Part shown: piece after piece, positions 26,191-35,460 of the stretch
Layout: the number at the start of each line of letters is the position of its first letter
Numbering within the stretch: position 1 is the stretch's first letter
Source of the DNA: Clostridia bacterium
GTDB taxonomy: Bacteria > Bacillota > Clostridia > Oscillospirales > CAG-272
DNA: 44,749 nucleotides
Assembly: GCA_017463665.1 (NCBI GenBank)
Contig: JAFTOT010000095.1
Coordinates: 1-44,749, forward strand
Reading direction: 5' to 3'
The notes under the pieces: model-generated
Database searches by the model: none
Seen by the model: the letters and a program-made list of their open reading frames with translations, nothing else
What the model was told of the DNA's origin: nothing
Program-made: the position numbers and the translations under genes

Positions 26191-26844
26191 ATGTTTATCA
26201 TTGAATGGTGGAATTCACTCGCTATGGCAGCGCAGGTATTTTACTGCATAGCAATTCCCGCTACGCTTGTTTTGCTGATCCAGACCGTACTCATGTTTCT
26301 CGGCCTCGGCGATGATGCCGACGGTATCGAGGACGCGGATTTGGACGGTATGCTCGACGACGTGGATGTGCCCGACGCGGGCGAAGGCGTATTCGGCGAG
26401 GATATGGTCTCCGAGGCGGCAGATGCCTTCGGTCTTGACGGGCTGCGCATCTTTACGATCCGCGGACTGGTGGCATTCTTCGTCGTATTCGGCTGGGTCG
26501 GCGCGGCAATGCAGAGCGCGGACGTCAGCCTTTGGATCACGGTACCCGTCGCTGCCGTCTGCGGCTTTGCCATGATGGTTGTGCTTGCTCTATTGCTCCG
26601 TGCGGTGATGAAGCTGCGCAGCGACGGCAACACCGATAACCGCAATGCGGTCGGCACTGCGGGCAAGGTGCATCTTACCGTTCCCCCGCGACGCAGCGGC
26701 GAGGGCAAGGTGCATGTGATGCTGCAGGGCGCGTATGTCGAGCGAGGTGCCGTGACCGACAGCGAAGAAGCCATCCCGACGGGCTGCGAGATCGTCGTGG
26801 TCGGTGTCAGCGGTCAGACAGACCTTGTGGTCAAAAGAAAATAA
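26191..26844 (+). CDS. NfeD-like membrane protein, flotillin partner
   Basis: The 217-residue protein has an N-terminal membrane helix (about 14-38) and then a very acidic linker. Two more membrane helices (about 88-108 and 113-140) and a C-terminal OB-fold-like domain (AVGTAGKVHLTVPPRRSGEG onward, ending in VVVGVSGQTDLVVKRK) follow. This is the YuaF/NfeD layout. NfeD proteins are encoded beside flotillins and help organise membrane microdomains. The flotillin gene begins 24 nt downstream. Confidence 0.83.
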   Translation: MFIIEWWNSLAMAAQVFYCIAIPATLVLLIQTVLMFLGLGDDADGIEDADLDGMLDDVDVPDAGEGVFGEDMVSEAADAFGLDGLRIFTIRGLVAFFVVFGWVGAAMQSADVSLWITVPVAAVCGFAMMVVLALLLRAVMKLRSDGNTDNRNAVGTAGKVHLTVPPRRSGEGKVHVMLQGAYVERGAVTDSEEAIPTGCEIVVVGVSGQTDLVVKRK

Positions 26845-26868
26845 TTACATATACGGAGGAAAACATTT

Positions 26869-28281
26869 GTGAAGTACGAAGTTGTTATTCTGGTTTGTGC
26901 CATCGTTTTGGTACTTGTGTCGTTCATTGCTTGGATCTGCTCCAGATACAAGAAATGCCCGTCCGATAAGATCATGGTCGTTTACGGTTCGATCGGTAAA
27001 AACAAAGACGGCACCAACCGCAGTGCAAAATGTATCCATGGCGGCGCCGAATTTGTTATTCCCGTATTCCAGTCGTATGCGTATCTCGACCTGACGCCCA
27101 TCTCCATTCAGGTCGATCTGAAAAACGCACTTTCGAGACAGAACATCCGTATCGATGTTCCGTCCCGCTTTACGGTTGGTATCTCTACCGAACCCGGTGT
27201 TATGCAGAATGCGGCTGAGCGCTTGCTCGGTCTGCAGCTTTCCGAGATCCAGGAGCTCTCGAAGGATATCATCTTCGGTCAGCTCCGTCTGATCATTGCA
27301 ACGATGGATATTGAGGAGATCAACACCGACCGTGACAAGTTCTTGGCGGCAGTGAGCAGCAACGTGGAAACCGAGCTCAAGAAGATCGGTCTGCGCCTGA
27401 TCAACGTAAACGTAACCGATATCAGCGACGAGTCGGGCTACATCGCAGCGCTGGGTAAAGAAGCGGCTGCAAAGGCGATCAACGACGCGAAGAAGAGCGT
27501 TGCAGAGCAGGACAGAGACGGTTCGATCGGTGAAGCAAATGCGAGAATGGATCAGCGTATCAAGGTGTCCGAGGCAGACTCCATCGCGATCCAGGGTGAA
27601 AACGAAGCGAAAATGAAGATCGCGATGTCCGAGGCGGCTCTGAAGGAAAAAGAGGCTGAGGCGATGAAGATCGCGACCACGGCAGAGAAGATCCAGGCTG
27701 CAAAGGCGCTGGAGGAATCCTATGCCGCAGAGCAGGCAGCCGAAGAAGCAAGACGTGCAAAAGAGCAGGCAACGCTCGAGGCGGATATCATCGTTCGCGC
27801 TGAGGCGAAGAAGCGTGAGCTGGAGCTTGCGGCAGAGGCTGAGGCAGAGCAGATCCGCAGAAGAGCAAAGGGTGAAGCGGATGCTATCTATGCAAAGATG
27901 GAAGCAGAAGCACGCGGCGTTGAGGAGATCCTCAAGAAACAGGCAGCCGGTTTTGCAGAGATCGTTAAGTCTGCAAACGGTGACGCGGATGCAGCTCTCA
28001 AACTGCTGATCGCAGATAAGCTCGAAGAGCTGATGCGCGTACAGGTTGACGCGATCAAGAATATCAAGATTGACAAGGTCACCGTTTGGGACGGCGGTCA
28101 AAGCGGCGACGGCAAGACTTCTACCGCGAACTTTATCTCCGGCATGATGAAGTCTGTGCCTCCGCTCGAAGAGGTCTTTTCTATGGCGGGCATGCAGCTC
28201 CCCTCGCTCCTCGGTCAGAAGATCGCGGAACCCGCTCCCGCAGCAGAAGAAACTCCCGCAGAGGCAGAAGTAACCGAGTAA
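26869..28281 (+). CDS. floT: flotillin, SPFH-domain membrane scaffold protein
   Basis: The 470-residue protein has an N-terminal membrane segment (about 3-22), an SPFH/band 7 domain (about 30-200) and a long coiled-coil rich in Ala, Glu and Lys (about 200-360). The flotillin C-terminal region includes QAAGFAEIVKSANGD and a Pro/Glu-rich tail. Bacterial flotillins form membrane foci that assist secretion, signalling and envelope assembly. The start is GTG 26869 after GGAGG. It lies directly after its NfeD partner, and a strong terminator follows. Confidence 0.94.
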   Translation: MKYEVVILVCAIVLVLVSFIAWICSRYKKCPSDKIMVVYGSIGKNKDGTNRSAKCIHGGAEFVIPVFQSYAYLDLTPISIQVDLKNALSRQNIRIDVPSRFTVGISTEPGVMQNAAERLLGLQLSEIQELSKDIIFGQLRLIIATMDIEEINTDRDKFLAAVSSNVETELKKIGLRLINVNVTDISDESGYIAALGKEAAAKAINDAKKSVAEQDRDGSIGEANARMDQRIKVSEADSIAIQGENEAKMKIAMSEAALKEKEAEAMKIATTAEKIQAAKALEESYAAEQAAEEARRAKEQATLEADIIVRAEAKKRELELAAEAEAEQIRRRAKGEADAIYAKMEAEARGVEEILKKQAAGFAEIVKSANGDADAALKLLIADKLEELMRVQVDAIKNIKIDKVTVWDGGQSGDGKTSTANFISGMMKSVPPLEEVFSMAGMQLPSLLGQKIAEPAPAAEETPAEAEVTE

Positions 28282-28296
28282 AATACAGATGACAGC

Positions 28297-28331
28297 AAAA
28301 GCAGCACACCGTTTGGGTGTGCTGCTTTTAC
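28297..28331 (+). terminator. intrinsic terminator after floT
   Basis: A 14-bp perfect stem (28297-28310 with 28316-28329) has a 5-nt loop and ends in TTTT. Confidence 0.9.
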
Positions 28332-28340
28332 ATAAACACA

Positions 28341-28369
28341 TTGTTTTTACAATGCGTTTGATGTATAAT
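28341..28369 (+). promoter_or_regulatory. sigma-A promoter of the unknown gene and mtnN
   Basis: TTGTTT at 28341-28346 and a perfect TATAAT at 28364-28369 have 17-bp spacing. The expected start near 28376 excludes translation starts before it. Confidence 0.65.
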
Positions 28370-28382
28370 GATGATATGCAGA

Positions 28383-29237
28383 ATGGTGGTGGATTTCGTG
28401 GATATGGTTGTAAAAAAGAGGTTTTTAGAGCTTAAGCTGTGCGGTCAGCGGTGCGATATAAGCGTAGAGGAAAAGCGGAAATACGATCGGCAATGTATAG
28501 AGTATCTGTTGTCGCTTTTGCAAGACGGAAAATTGACGTGTGCGGAGGACATCGGCTTTTGCTATTGGAATCTTTCGGACAACTATGCCTTTTTACGTGA
28601 TGGTGATGCGCTTTTGGAAAATCATATGCGATTCTATCAACATCTAAAGAGCATGCCTACGCAATATCTTTATTGGGCGGTATGCGACGGAACGCAAAAA
28701 TGTATGCTGGAAAACAGTGGGCATGCGGATTTTTGGTGGAGATTATACCGCGAAGCTAATGAGAAAAATCAAGATGTTACCGCCTGCGAAGCGGTTGCTT
28801 TTGCTGCGCATAGAGCAGCATTGCATCCCGATCCGAATAAAAATACGGACGCGAATCTTTTATATGCAAAAGAATCCTTTACAGCTTTTTTAAGAATGAC
28901 TGCCGATTCTATAAATTTTGCATTTTATAACATCATTTATCAAGCCGAATGCTTGCATGCTTTCGGTTCCTGCGAGGATGATCTCGCGGTGCTGTGTCAA
29001 GAATTCTATCCAAAGCTTGCTTTACCGAAAGTGCCGACCGCGTATGTCTGCGGCGAATGGATGGATTTTATCACCGCAAATGAGGAAGTCTGCCGCCAAG
29101 CCCGCGTAGGCATTTGCGCCGCTGTGAATGCTTTGATCTATACGGATCAACAAGAAAAAGCACGGCAGATTTATACCGAGGCGCGAGAGTGCGGATTGCC
29201 GAAGAATACGTACATAGAAAAGAGGCTGAATACTTAA
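28383..29237 (+). CDS. protein of unknown function, cysteine-containing, probably helical
   Basis: I do not recognise this protein of about 284 residues. It is rich in Cys, Trp and Tyr, with no signal peptide or membrane segment. Its spacing of helices (LLSLLQDGKLTCAEDIGFCY ... EKARQIYTEARECGLPKNTY) resembles TPR-like helical repeats. Base composition is more AT-rich than most neighbours, which may indicate acquisition. The start is uncertain. ATG 28383 would leave a very short leader from the predicted promoter, and ATG 28404 is a good alternative. It is 14 nt before mtnN and probably cotranscribed with it. Confidence 0.6.
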   Translation: MVVDFVDMVVKKRFLELKLCGQRCDISVEEKRKYDRQCIEYLLSLLQDGKLTCAEDIGFCYWNLSDNYAFLRDGDALLENHMRFYQHLKSMPTQYLYWAVCDGTQKCMLENSGHADFWWRLYREANEKNQDVTACEAVAFAAHRAALHPDPNKNTDANLLYAKESFTAFLRMTADSINFAFYNIIYQAECLHAFGSCEDDLAVLCQEFYPKLALPKVPTAYVCGEWMDFITANEEVCRQARVGICAAVNALIYTDQQEKARQIYTEARECGLPKNTYIEKRLNT

Positions 29238-29251
29238 AGGAGGTATCACAA

Positions 29252-29947
29252 ATGAAGATTGGAATTCTATGCGCAGGGGACAGGGAAGTTGCCCCTTTTA
29301 TTCCGATGATACAGGAATGCAAAATAACAGAGAAAGCTATGCTGAAATTCTACGAGGGGAAAATCGACGGTGTCGATATTGTCACTTTGTTTTCCGGCGT
29401 CTGCAAAGTCAATGCAGCTATAGCTACGCAGATTCTGATTGATACATATAAATGTGATGTGATCATCAATTCCGGTACGGCGGGCGGCATGGTCGGAAGT
29501 CTACATATTCTCGATACTGTTATTTCCGAAGAAGTAGCATATCATGATGTGGATGAAGGTATTTTAACAGAGTTTCATCCTTGGCTGGACAGCATCTACA
29601 TCAAGGCTGACGAGCGACTTGTAGGTATAGCGAAAGAAACTGCAAGCAATCTGCACGCAGAGCATAACATTGCTTTTGGCAGAATGGTTACGGGTGAGAA
29701 GTTTATTGCGGATGAAAAAAGAGATTACATCAACGAAAAGTTTGCGCCGCTGAGCGTGGATATGGAGACCGCTGCCGTCGCGCATGTTTGCTATGTGAAC
29801 AAGATACCGTTTATCGCAGTACGAACCATCACGGATACGCCCGATCACAGTGGCGTAGGGGCTTTTGAAGAGAATTGCCCGAAAGCTGCGCAGATTTATG
29901 CAAATTTTGTACGAACTATGCTGAAAAGTATTGTGGCGGAAATTTGA
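29252..29947 (+). CDS. mtnN: 5'-methylthioadenosine/S-adenosylhomocysteine nucleosidase
   Basis: The enzyme cleaves MTA and SAH, by-products of polyamine synthesis, methylation and quorum signalling, to adenine and a thioribose. The 231-residue protein has the N-terminal IGILCAGDREVAPFI (normally MxE near here), INSGTAGG, GEKFIADEK and the signature VDMETAAVAHVCY with the ribose-binding Glu. RTITDTPD carries the adenine-binding Asp. Start ATG 29252 follows AAAGGAGGT with ideal spacing. It follows the unknown gene at 28383 and ends before a repeat element. Confidence 0.94.
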   Translation: MKIGILCAGDREVAPFIPMIQECKITEKAMLKFYEGKIDGVDIVTLFSGVCKVNAAIATQILIDTYKCDVIINSGTAGGMVGSLHILDTVISEEVAYHDVDEGILTEFHPWLDSIYIKADERLVGIAKETASNLHAEHNIAFGRMVTGEKFIADEKRDYINEKFAPLSVDMETAAVAHVCYVNKIPFIAVRTITDTPDHSGVGAFEENCPKAAQIYANFVRTMLKSIVAEI

Positions 29948-29965
29948 TAAAGGTACGAAGTGACT

Positions 29966-30262
29966 GCAATAAAAGCTTCCCCTGCGCGTCATCCTGAGCA
30001 ACGCGACCCCGACCTTAGATCGAAAAAGACTTTTGGTTCTGTCGCGTACCAATCATGCCTACGGCGTGCTTGATGCACTATGCAGGGGGAGCAACGTCGA
30101 ACTTTCGGGCTTGCCCGAAAGCACGAGCGCAGCGAGTGGGATCTCGCGGGAGCAGTAAGCAAAGTGCTTCACCCGAGATCCCCATGCGCCGTGGCGCATG
30201 GGTTTGGCATTTGCAATGCAAATGCCAAACTTCGACTCCGCTCAGGATGACGCGGGTGAGGT
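29966..30262. repeat. composite palindromic repeat region, copy D3
   Basis: At least two units of the GTCATCCTGAGC/GCTCAGGATGAC family are present. The right unit, about 30170-30260, has CACCCGAGATCC on one side and TTCGACTCCGCTCAGGATGAC-type sequence plus GCGGGTG on the other. Between them are two perfect hairpins: 30181-30190 with 30193-30202, and 30202-30214 with 30218-30230. The middle has a third, 30102-30110 with 30113-30121. The left unit begins at GTCATCCTGAGC near 29990. Clear terminal repeats like those of D1 are not evident. There is no coding sequence. Confidence 0.7.
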
Positions 30263-30313
30263 GTGCTTGTGCGTTTTTCAGAACTTTTTTGCTGCAAAGA
30301 GTTGTTTTTCACT

Positions 30314-32257
30314 TTATAACCGCATGTCGCTTAACTCATTCGTCGGGGGCAGGCAGGATTGGTTATGGCAGACGTAGTAGGTGGTTTGGTCGTTTAAGCG
30401 TTTGTAGGTGTCTGTTTCCTCGGGCAGCACGGTCACATCTGCGTACAGGGGGAGCTGTTCTACGATGGAGTGCATGACTGCGTCCTTGCCGCATACGACG
30501 GTAATTTTCGGCGGGGGATCTTCGGAAAAGAGCAGTGAGAGCAGATACATGCTGTGTCCTACGGGATACTCGGCGGATTCGCGGCGCAGAAATTCTATCT
30601 GCTGTTCTTTGGCATCTTCCCACTCGCCCGATGCATCCAGCTGTGAAAGCCTTGTCAGCACGTACAGCAGCACGGCGTTGCCGCTGGGCAGGGCACCGTC
30701 GTAGGTTTCTTTGGCGGCGAGGATAAGTTCCTCGTTTTCCTTGCCGTTCATCGTATAGCCGCCCGCGGGATCGCGGAACTGTTCCAGCGCGGCGCGGCAA
30801 AGTGTGTTTGCACGATCGAGATATGCCGCTTCGCCTGTGGCGCTGTACAGACTGATGAGTGCTACGCAGTAAAATGCGTAGTCATCGAGGAAGCCTTTTT
30901 CGGAACGCACGCCGTTTCGGTGGCTGACATACAGTTGATCGTTTTCGCAAAGGTGGGTTTCGATACATCCGGCTGCACGGCGGGCGGCACTCAAATAGCA
31001 GGGATCGCCGCTGACGCGGTATACATAGGTCAGCGCCGCGATCATCAAAGCATTCCACGCAGTGAGGATCTTATCATCCAAGTGCAGCTGCATTCGCGCT
31101 TTGCGGTAGGTATACAGCTTTTGCCGCTCCTCGGTGAATGCATCGGCTTCCGCTTCGCCGTGGAGACGGTTCGGGATGTTTTTGCCCGCAAAGTTGCCGT
31201 CTTGTGTGATGCCGAAGTATGCGTTGAACTGCTTTCCTTTTTCCTCGCCCAGTACCGACAGGATCTCGTCATAGCCGAACACATAGTACATGCCTTCGCC
31301 GCCCTCGCTATCGGCATCCTGTGCGGAATAAAAGCCGCCGCACTCGTCGGTCATCTCGCGCAGGACATACGCGGCGCAGTCTTCTGCGGTGCGCAAAAAC
31401 AGTTTGTTCTTGCTTACGGAATACGCCGCAGCGCAGGCCATCATCAAAAGGGCGTTGTCGTACAGCATCTTTTCAAAATGCGGCACCAAAAAGATCGCAT
31501 CCGTAGAATAGCGGGCAAATCCGCCGCCGATGTGGTCGTAGATGCCGCCTTTGCGCATCTGCGTCAGCGTATGCAGCGCCATGTCGATGGCATTTCGGTC
31601 ACCTTTCTGCTTTCCGTACAGCATTAAAAACAGCAAATTATGCGGTGTAGGGAACTTGGGCGCTCTGCCGAAACCGCCGTTTTGTTTGTCGTACATGCGG
31701 GCAAACTGCGAAGCGGCTTTTTGCGGCAAATTTTCTGTCTCGGCGGTTGGTGTTTGCTGCGGCTGATGCAGATAGGAGAGGATCTTATCCGCCGAGCGGA
31801 TGAGGCTGTCCCGATCGGCATGCCATTGCTCCGCGATATGCAGGAGCAGATCATAAAATCCGATCATTCTGCGGCTGCCGCGCGGCGGGAAGTAGGTGCC
31901 CGCGTAAAACGGCTTTCGGTCGGGCGTCAAAAACAAGCTGGTGGGCCAACCACCGCTGCCCGTCATGGCTTGGCATGCGGTCATATACACCTGATCGATA
32001 TCGGGACGCTCCTCGCGGTCTACCTTGATGCAAACGTAATCCCGATTCAGCACCTCTGCGATCTGTTCGTTTTCAAAGCTTTCGTGCGCCATGACATGGC
32101 ACCAGTGGCAGGTGCTGTAGCCGATGCTCAGAAAGATCGGCTTGTCTTCGCGCATGGCTTTGTCAAACGCTTCTTTCCCCCAAGGATACCAGTCTACCGG
32201 GTTTTCGGCATGCTGCAATAAATACGGGCTTGTTTCATACTGCAAACGGTTGGGCAT
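30314..32257 (-). CDS. thioredoxin domain-containing protein, YyaL/DUF255 family
   Basis: The 647-residue protein starts [20 protein letters not shown] followed by VDWYPWG, the conserved opening of the YyaL/SPATA20 family. A thioredoxin-like domain follows with [12 protein letters not shown] (CxxC-like motif), and then a large alpha/alpha six-barrel region resembling N-acylglucosamine 2-epimerase-type folds. The biochemical role is unsettled. The C-terminus is complete. The minus-strand ribosome site AGGAGGT lies directly before the start. It is transcribed alone, divergently from the c-di-GMP-controlled operon. Confidence 0.93.
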   Translation of the reverse strand: MPNRLQYETSPYLLQHAENPVDWYPWGKEAFDKAMREDKPIFLSIGYSTCHWCHVMAHESFENEQIAEVLNRDYVCIKVDREERPDIDQVYMTACQAMTGSGGWPTSLFLTPDRKPFYAGTYFPPRGSRRMIGFYDLLLHIAEQWHADRDSLIRSADKILSYLHQPQQTPTAETENLPQKAASQFARMYDKQNGGFGRAPKFPTPHNLLFLMLYGKQKGDRNAIDMALHTLTQMRKGGIYDHIGGGFARYSTDAIFLVPHFEKMLYDNALLMMACAAAYSVSKNKLFLRTAEDCAAYVLREMTDECGGFYSAQDADSEGGEGMYYVFGYDEILSVLGEEKGKQFNAYFGITQDGNFAGKNIPNRLHGEAEADAFTEERQKLYTYRKARMQLHLDDKILTAWNALMIAALTYVYRVSGDPCYLSAARRAAGCIETHLCENDQLYVSHRNGVRSEKGFLDDYAFYCVALISLYSATGEAAYLDRANTLCRAALEQFRDPAGGYTMNGKENEELILAAKETYDGALPSGNAVLLYVLTRLSQLDASGEWEDAKEQQIEFLRRESAEYPVGHSMYLLSLLFSEDPPPKITVVCGKDAVMHSIVEQLPLYADVTVLPEETDTYKRLNDQTTYYVCHNQSCLPPTNELSDMRL

Positions 32258-32351
32258 AAGTTACCTCCTGTGTTTTAGCATAGTATTTCCGATTTTCGGG
32301 AGGATATGTCGGGGGAATGTATGATATAGCTTTAAATTTTGAAAATTTTTC

Positions 32352-32380
32352 TTGACATCTGCCCATGAAATGTGTATACT
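32352..32380 (+). promoter_or_regulatory. sigma-A promoter of the c-di-GMP-controlled operon
   Basis: A perfect TTGACA at 32352-32357 and TATACT at 32375-32380 have 17-bp spacing. Transcription would begin near 32387, a few nt before the riboswitch. Confidence 0.82.
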
Positions 32381-32400
32381 GTATATATTAAGAGATAATA

Positions 32401-32482
32401 CAGCATTTAAGCAAACCTGCCGAAAGACAGGGACGCAAAGCCACGGTGTCTAACCGATTTTATTCGTACGTTCGACCGGTTG
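32401..32482 (+). promoter_or_regulatory. cyclic di-GMP-I (GEMM-I) riboswitch aptamer
   Basis: The segment has the conserved GEMM-I sequence in order: GCAAACC at 32411-32417, a short hairpin with GAAA loop (CCTG ... GAAA ... CAGG), GGACGCAAAGCC at 32430-32441, ACGG and CTAACC at 32450-32455. AACCG at 32452-32456 pairs with CGGTT at 32477-32481, which closes the P3 helix. That same CGGTT is part of the 5' arm of the following terminator. Ligand binding would therefore favour P3 over the terminator, which predicts activation by c-di-GMP. Confidence 0.92.
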
Positions 32483-32517
32483 CAACTTTTTTCGAAGTGT
32501 TGCAGCCGGTTTTTCTT
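32475..32517 (+). terminator. riboswitch expression-platform terminator
   Basis: The arms 32475-32486 and 32499-32510 form a 12-bp stem with one G-U pair, followed by a T-rich run to 32517. The 5' arm overlaps the aptamer P3 strand at 32477-32481, so the two structures exclude each other. Confidence 0.88.
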
Positions 32518-32540
32518 TTTTTCGCATGGGAGGTGAAGCG

Positions 32541-33236
32541 ATGCATACGGTCTTGCGAGAAGAAAAGAAGTTTTTGATCGGCATACATGAATTTATTTCC
32601 AAGAGCCATCAGCTCCGGCAGGTACTTTTGCAGGATGAACACAACGGAACGCACGGGTATATGATACGGTCGCTGTATTTTGATACGCCTTTTGACAGAG
32701 ACTTTTTTGAAAAGCAGGCGGGAACGGAAGTGCGAAGAAAGATCCGTCTTCGCATCTACGATCCGAAACAGGATTTTGCCATGCTGGAGATGAAGCAGAA
32801 GCAGGGGACGCAGCAGTTGAAGCGCTCGCTTCGAGTATCCCGCGCCGATGCGGAAAAATTGATCCGCTGCGACTTTTCGCCGCTGCTGATGTACAGGGAG
32901 CCTTTCGCTGCGGAGATGTACGGCTTTTTGCAGATGCACTGCTATCGGCCGAAAACCATCGTGCAGTACACCCGAAAAGCCTTTATTGCAAAAGAGAACA
33001 AAATACGCATTACGTTCGATCACCGCATCGTCGCCACCGAAAGCTCATTTGATCTGTTCTCGGAAAACTTGAATATGGATCCGATTTTGGATCCGTACGA
33101 TGTGGTTATGGAAGTCAAGTTCAACGGCTTTTTGCTGTCGTATGTGCAGCAGATAATCAACAGCATCGACAAAAGCGAGCTGTCGGTCAGCAAATACGCA
33201 CTTGCCCGCCAAAACGCGTATCAGACACATATTTAA
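32541..33236 (+). CDS. VTC-domain (polyphosphate polymerase-like) protein
   Basis: The 231-residue protein has the triphosphate-tunnel fold of VTC domains, with opening EEKKF, RSLYFDT, KIRLRIY, a central EMKQK, then MEVKFNGFLL and SKYALA. Alternating Lys, Arg and Glu in these strands line the catalytic tunnel that makes polyphosphate from ATP in yeast Vtc4. It lacks SPX and membrane domains. ATG 32541 follows GGGAGGTG. It is the first gene after the c-di-GMP riboswitch and lies 11 nt before the DUF4956 gene, a pairing I recall in many Firmicutes. The actual product has not been shown for this family member. Confidence 0.88.
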   Translation: MHTVLREEKKFLIGIHEFISKSHQLRQVLLQDEHNGTHGYMIRSLYFDTPFDRDFFEKQAGTEVRRKIRLRIYDPKQDFAMLEMKQKQGTQQLKRSLRVSRADAEKLIRCDFSPLLMYREPFAAEMYGFLQMHCYRPKTIVQYTRKAFIAKENKIRITFDHRIVATESSFDLFSENLNMDPILDPYDVVMEVKFNGFLLSYVQQIINSIDKSELSVSKYALARQNAYQTHI

Positions 33237-33247
33237 GGAGAAGTTTT

Positions 33248-33925
33248 ATGAAAGACAAACTGTTTAGTTTATTGGAGAGCGGCGGCGAGCTGCCTTTGCA
33301 GGAGGTCACTGCCAATATCCTCATGGCGGCGGTACTCGGCTTTTTGATCTTTGTGTCCTATTCTATATCGCATCGCGGCACGATCTACAGCAAAAAATTC
33401 AATGCATCTCTGGTGGTGCTGACCGTGCTGACAGGGACGGTCATGACTGTCATCGGCAATAACATTGCGCTCTCGCTCGGTATGGTTGGTGCGCTGTCCA
33501 TCGTTCGTTTCCGTACGGCGATCAAAGACAGCCGCGACACCGTGTATATTTTCTGGACGGTCATTGTCGGCATCTGCTGCGGCGTGGGCGACTATACCGT
33601 TGCGGCGATCGGCAGTGTCGCCACCTTCGTTGTTCTGCTTCTTTTGGGATGTATCAAAAATGACAATCGGATGCTGCTGATCATCCGCGCCTCGCGCAAT
33701 CGGCAGGCGGTGATCCAAGCGCATATTTTCAAGCTGTTTCAGCGTAAAGCGATCCTCAGAGTGCGCAACACGACGGATCAGACCGTGGAATTTATCTATG
33801 AGATCACCTCGAAGCAGTTAAGGCGCGCGGAAAGTGTAAACACGGATCTTGTGGATTCGATCTATGCGATCGGCGGCGTGGAGTATGTGAACATCGTGAT
33901 GCAAAACGACGAGGTATCAGGCTGA
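33248..33925 (+). CDS. DUF4956 family membrane protein
   Basis: The 225-residue protein has about four membrane helices in its first 140 residues. The conserved DUF4956 core is GNNIALSLGMVGALSIVRFR, followed by AIKDSRDTVYIFW. A cytosolic C-terminal domain of about 85 residues with alternating strands and helices follows. The function is unknown. It sits between the VTC-domain and CotH genes and may tether or gate the polyphosphate enzyme at the membrane, which is inference. Confidence 0.88.
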   Translation: MKDKLFSLLESGGELPLQEVTANILMAAVLGFLIFVSYSISHRGTIYSKKFNASLVVLTVLTGTVMTVIGNNIALSLGMVGALSIVRFRTAIKDSRDTVYIFWTVIVGICCGVGDYTVAAIGSVATFVVLLLLGCIKNDNRMLLIIRASRNRQAVIQAHIFKLFQRKAILRVRNTTDQTVEFIYEITSKQLRRAESVNTDLVDSIYAIGGVEYVNIVMQNDEVSG

Positions 33926-33968
33926 ATGCATGCGTGATCATTTTTAAACGAAGAAGGGAGCGGTAGTG

Positions 33969-35447
33969 ATGCGAAAAACAATCCTCGGCTGTATTGCCTG
34001 TGTGCTGGCACTGGCGATCACCTTCATCACCGCAGCCGTACGATCGGATACAAACGACCGCTTCCATCAGCACATGGATGCAGAACCCAAGACGGCATGT
34101 ACGCACGGGGACGATCGCTTCTGCACGCATTTGCCGCTGGTGCAGATCGATACGGGCGGCGAAGACATTCCCGGAGTCCCCATACCCGACGCAGATGGGC
34201 GCCAGATCGGCTTTACAACGACCGAAAGCGGCGAGACCGAGCTGCTCTGCAATATCAAAATTACCGATAACCCGAGTGAAAACAATCATATCGGCGATAC
34301 CCCTGCCGTAGACAGCGCCGCGCGGGTGCGTGTCCACGGTAACTCCTCCCGCTTTTTTGACAAGCATAATTACAGTGTCACGTTCGTGACAGAAAGCGGT
34401 GAGAACAACCCGCTTTCGGTCATGGGCATGGATGCGCACCACGAATGGGTGCTGCACGGACCGTTTTTGGATAAGACGCTGCTCCGCAATTATCTGTGCT
34501 GCAATATCGCGGGCGAGATCATGGATTGGGCACCGAACGTCCGCTTTTGTGAGGTTATATTGAGCGGAGAATACAATGGACTCTATCTGATGACCGAGAG
34601 CATCACCGCCGGTCAGGACGGTGCCAGACTCAATATGACGGTCGATAAAAAAGACAACTCTTTTTCGGGCTACATTCTCCGTCTGGATCGCGGCAGTGCA
34701 AATGCGCTCAAAAATATCGAACCCTTTTCGCTGTATTCCGACCGCATTGCAAACGGTCATATCAATATCGTGTACCCCGGTGCGGCAAATCTGACCGAAG
34801 AGCTGCGCGAAAGCATACGGCAGGATTTTTCCGACTTTGAGCACATGCTGTATTCTTTCGACTTTGACCACAGCGAATACGGATACTCGCAGGCGATCGA
34901 TGTCGATTCCTTTATAAACTACTTTTTGCTCAACGAATTCACCTGCAATTACGACGCGGGCACGTATTCTACCTATATCTACAAAGGCATCGACGGCAAA
35001 TACCGCATGTGCGTGTGGGATTTCAACAACGCCTTTGACAATTATCAGGAGCAGCGGACAGATGCCGAGATGTTTACGCTGCAGGAGTGCCTTTGGTACT
35101 ACATGCTCATCAAGGATGACGATTTCACCGATACGCTGATCGATCGGTACTATGCGCTGCGGCAGACCTATTTCAGTGAAGAATATCTGGATACGTATAT
35201 AGATGATACGATCGCATACCTCGGCGACGCCATCGACCGCAACTTTGAAAAGTGGGGCTATACATTCGAGTCGGACGAAGGGCTGTTAAGTCCGCATTCC
35301 CGCAATCCGCACAGCTATGCAGAAGCGGTGGAACAGCTCAAAGCATTTATTGCAAAGCGCGGCGGCTGGATGGATGAAAACATCGAGGCGCTGCGGCAGT
35401 ATTCGGCAAATTCCAAGACCAAGCTGTATAAGGAACATACCAAATAA
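33969..35447 (+). CDS. cotH: CotH family protein kinase, membrane-anchored or secreted
   Basis: The 492-residue protein starts at ATG 33969 (GGGAG spacing favours it over the adjacent GTG). It has an N-terminal hydrophobic signal or anchor (about 4-22), then the CotH kinase domain. Landmarks are RVHGNSSRFFDKHNYSVTF, WVLHGPFLDKTLLRNYL, GEYNGLYLMTESI, GYILRLDRG and the metal-site-like CVWDFNNAFDNY. CotH kinases phosphorylate spore-coat and other secreted proteins from an atypical kinase fold. Here the neighbours are polysaccharide genes rather than coat genes, so the substrate is probably an envelope protein or polymer. Confidence 0.9.
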   Translation: MRKTILGCIACVLALAITFITAAVRSDTNDRFHQHMDAEPKTACTHGDDRFCTHLPLVQIDTGGEDIPGVPIPDADGRQIGFTTTESGETELLCNIKITDNPSENNHIGDTPAVDSAARVRVHGNSSRFFDKHNYSVTFVTESGENNPLSVMGMDAHHEWVLHGPFLDKTLLRNYLCCNIAGEIMDWAPNVRFCEVILSGEYNGLYLMTESITAGQDGARLNMTVDKKDNSFSGYILRLDRGSANALKNIEPFSLYSDRIANGHINIVYPGAANLTEELRESIRQDFSDFEHMLYSFDFDHSEYGYSQAIDVDSFINYFLLNEFTCNYDAGTYSTYIYKGIDGKYRMCVWDFNNAFDNYQEQRTDAEMFTLQECLWYYMLIKDDDFTDTLIDRYYALRQTYFSEEYLDTYIDDTIAYLGDAIDRNFEKWGYTFESDEGLLSPHSRNPHSYAEAVEQLKAFIAKRGGWMDENIEALRQYSANSKTKLYKEHTK

Positions 35448-35460
35448 GGAGAAAAAGGAT

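Noticed and set aside
26845..28341. 498-codon minus-strand open frame rich in Cys and Leu
   Set aside because: Antisense to flotillin, whose SPFH and coiled-coil structure is clear. The Cys/Leu bias mirrors the Ala/Glu/Lys codons of the coiled coil.
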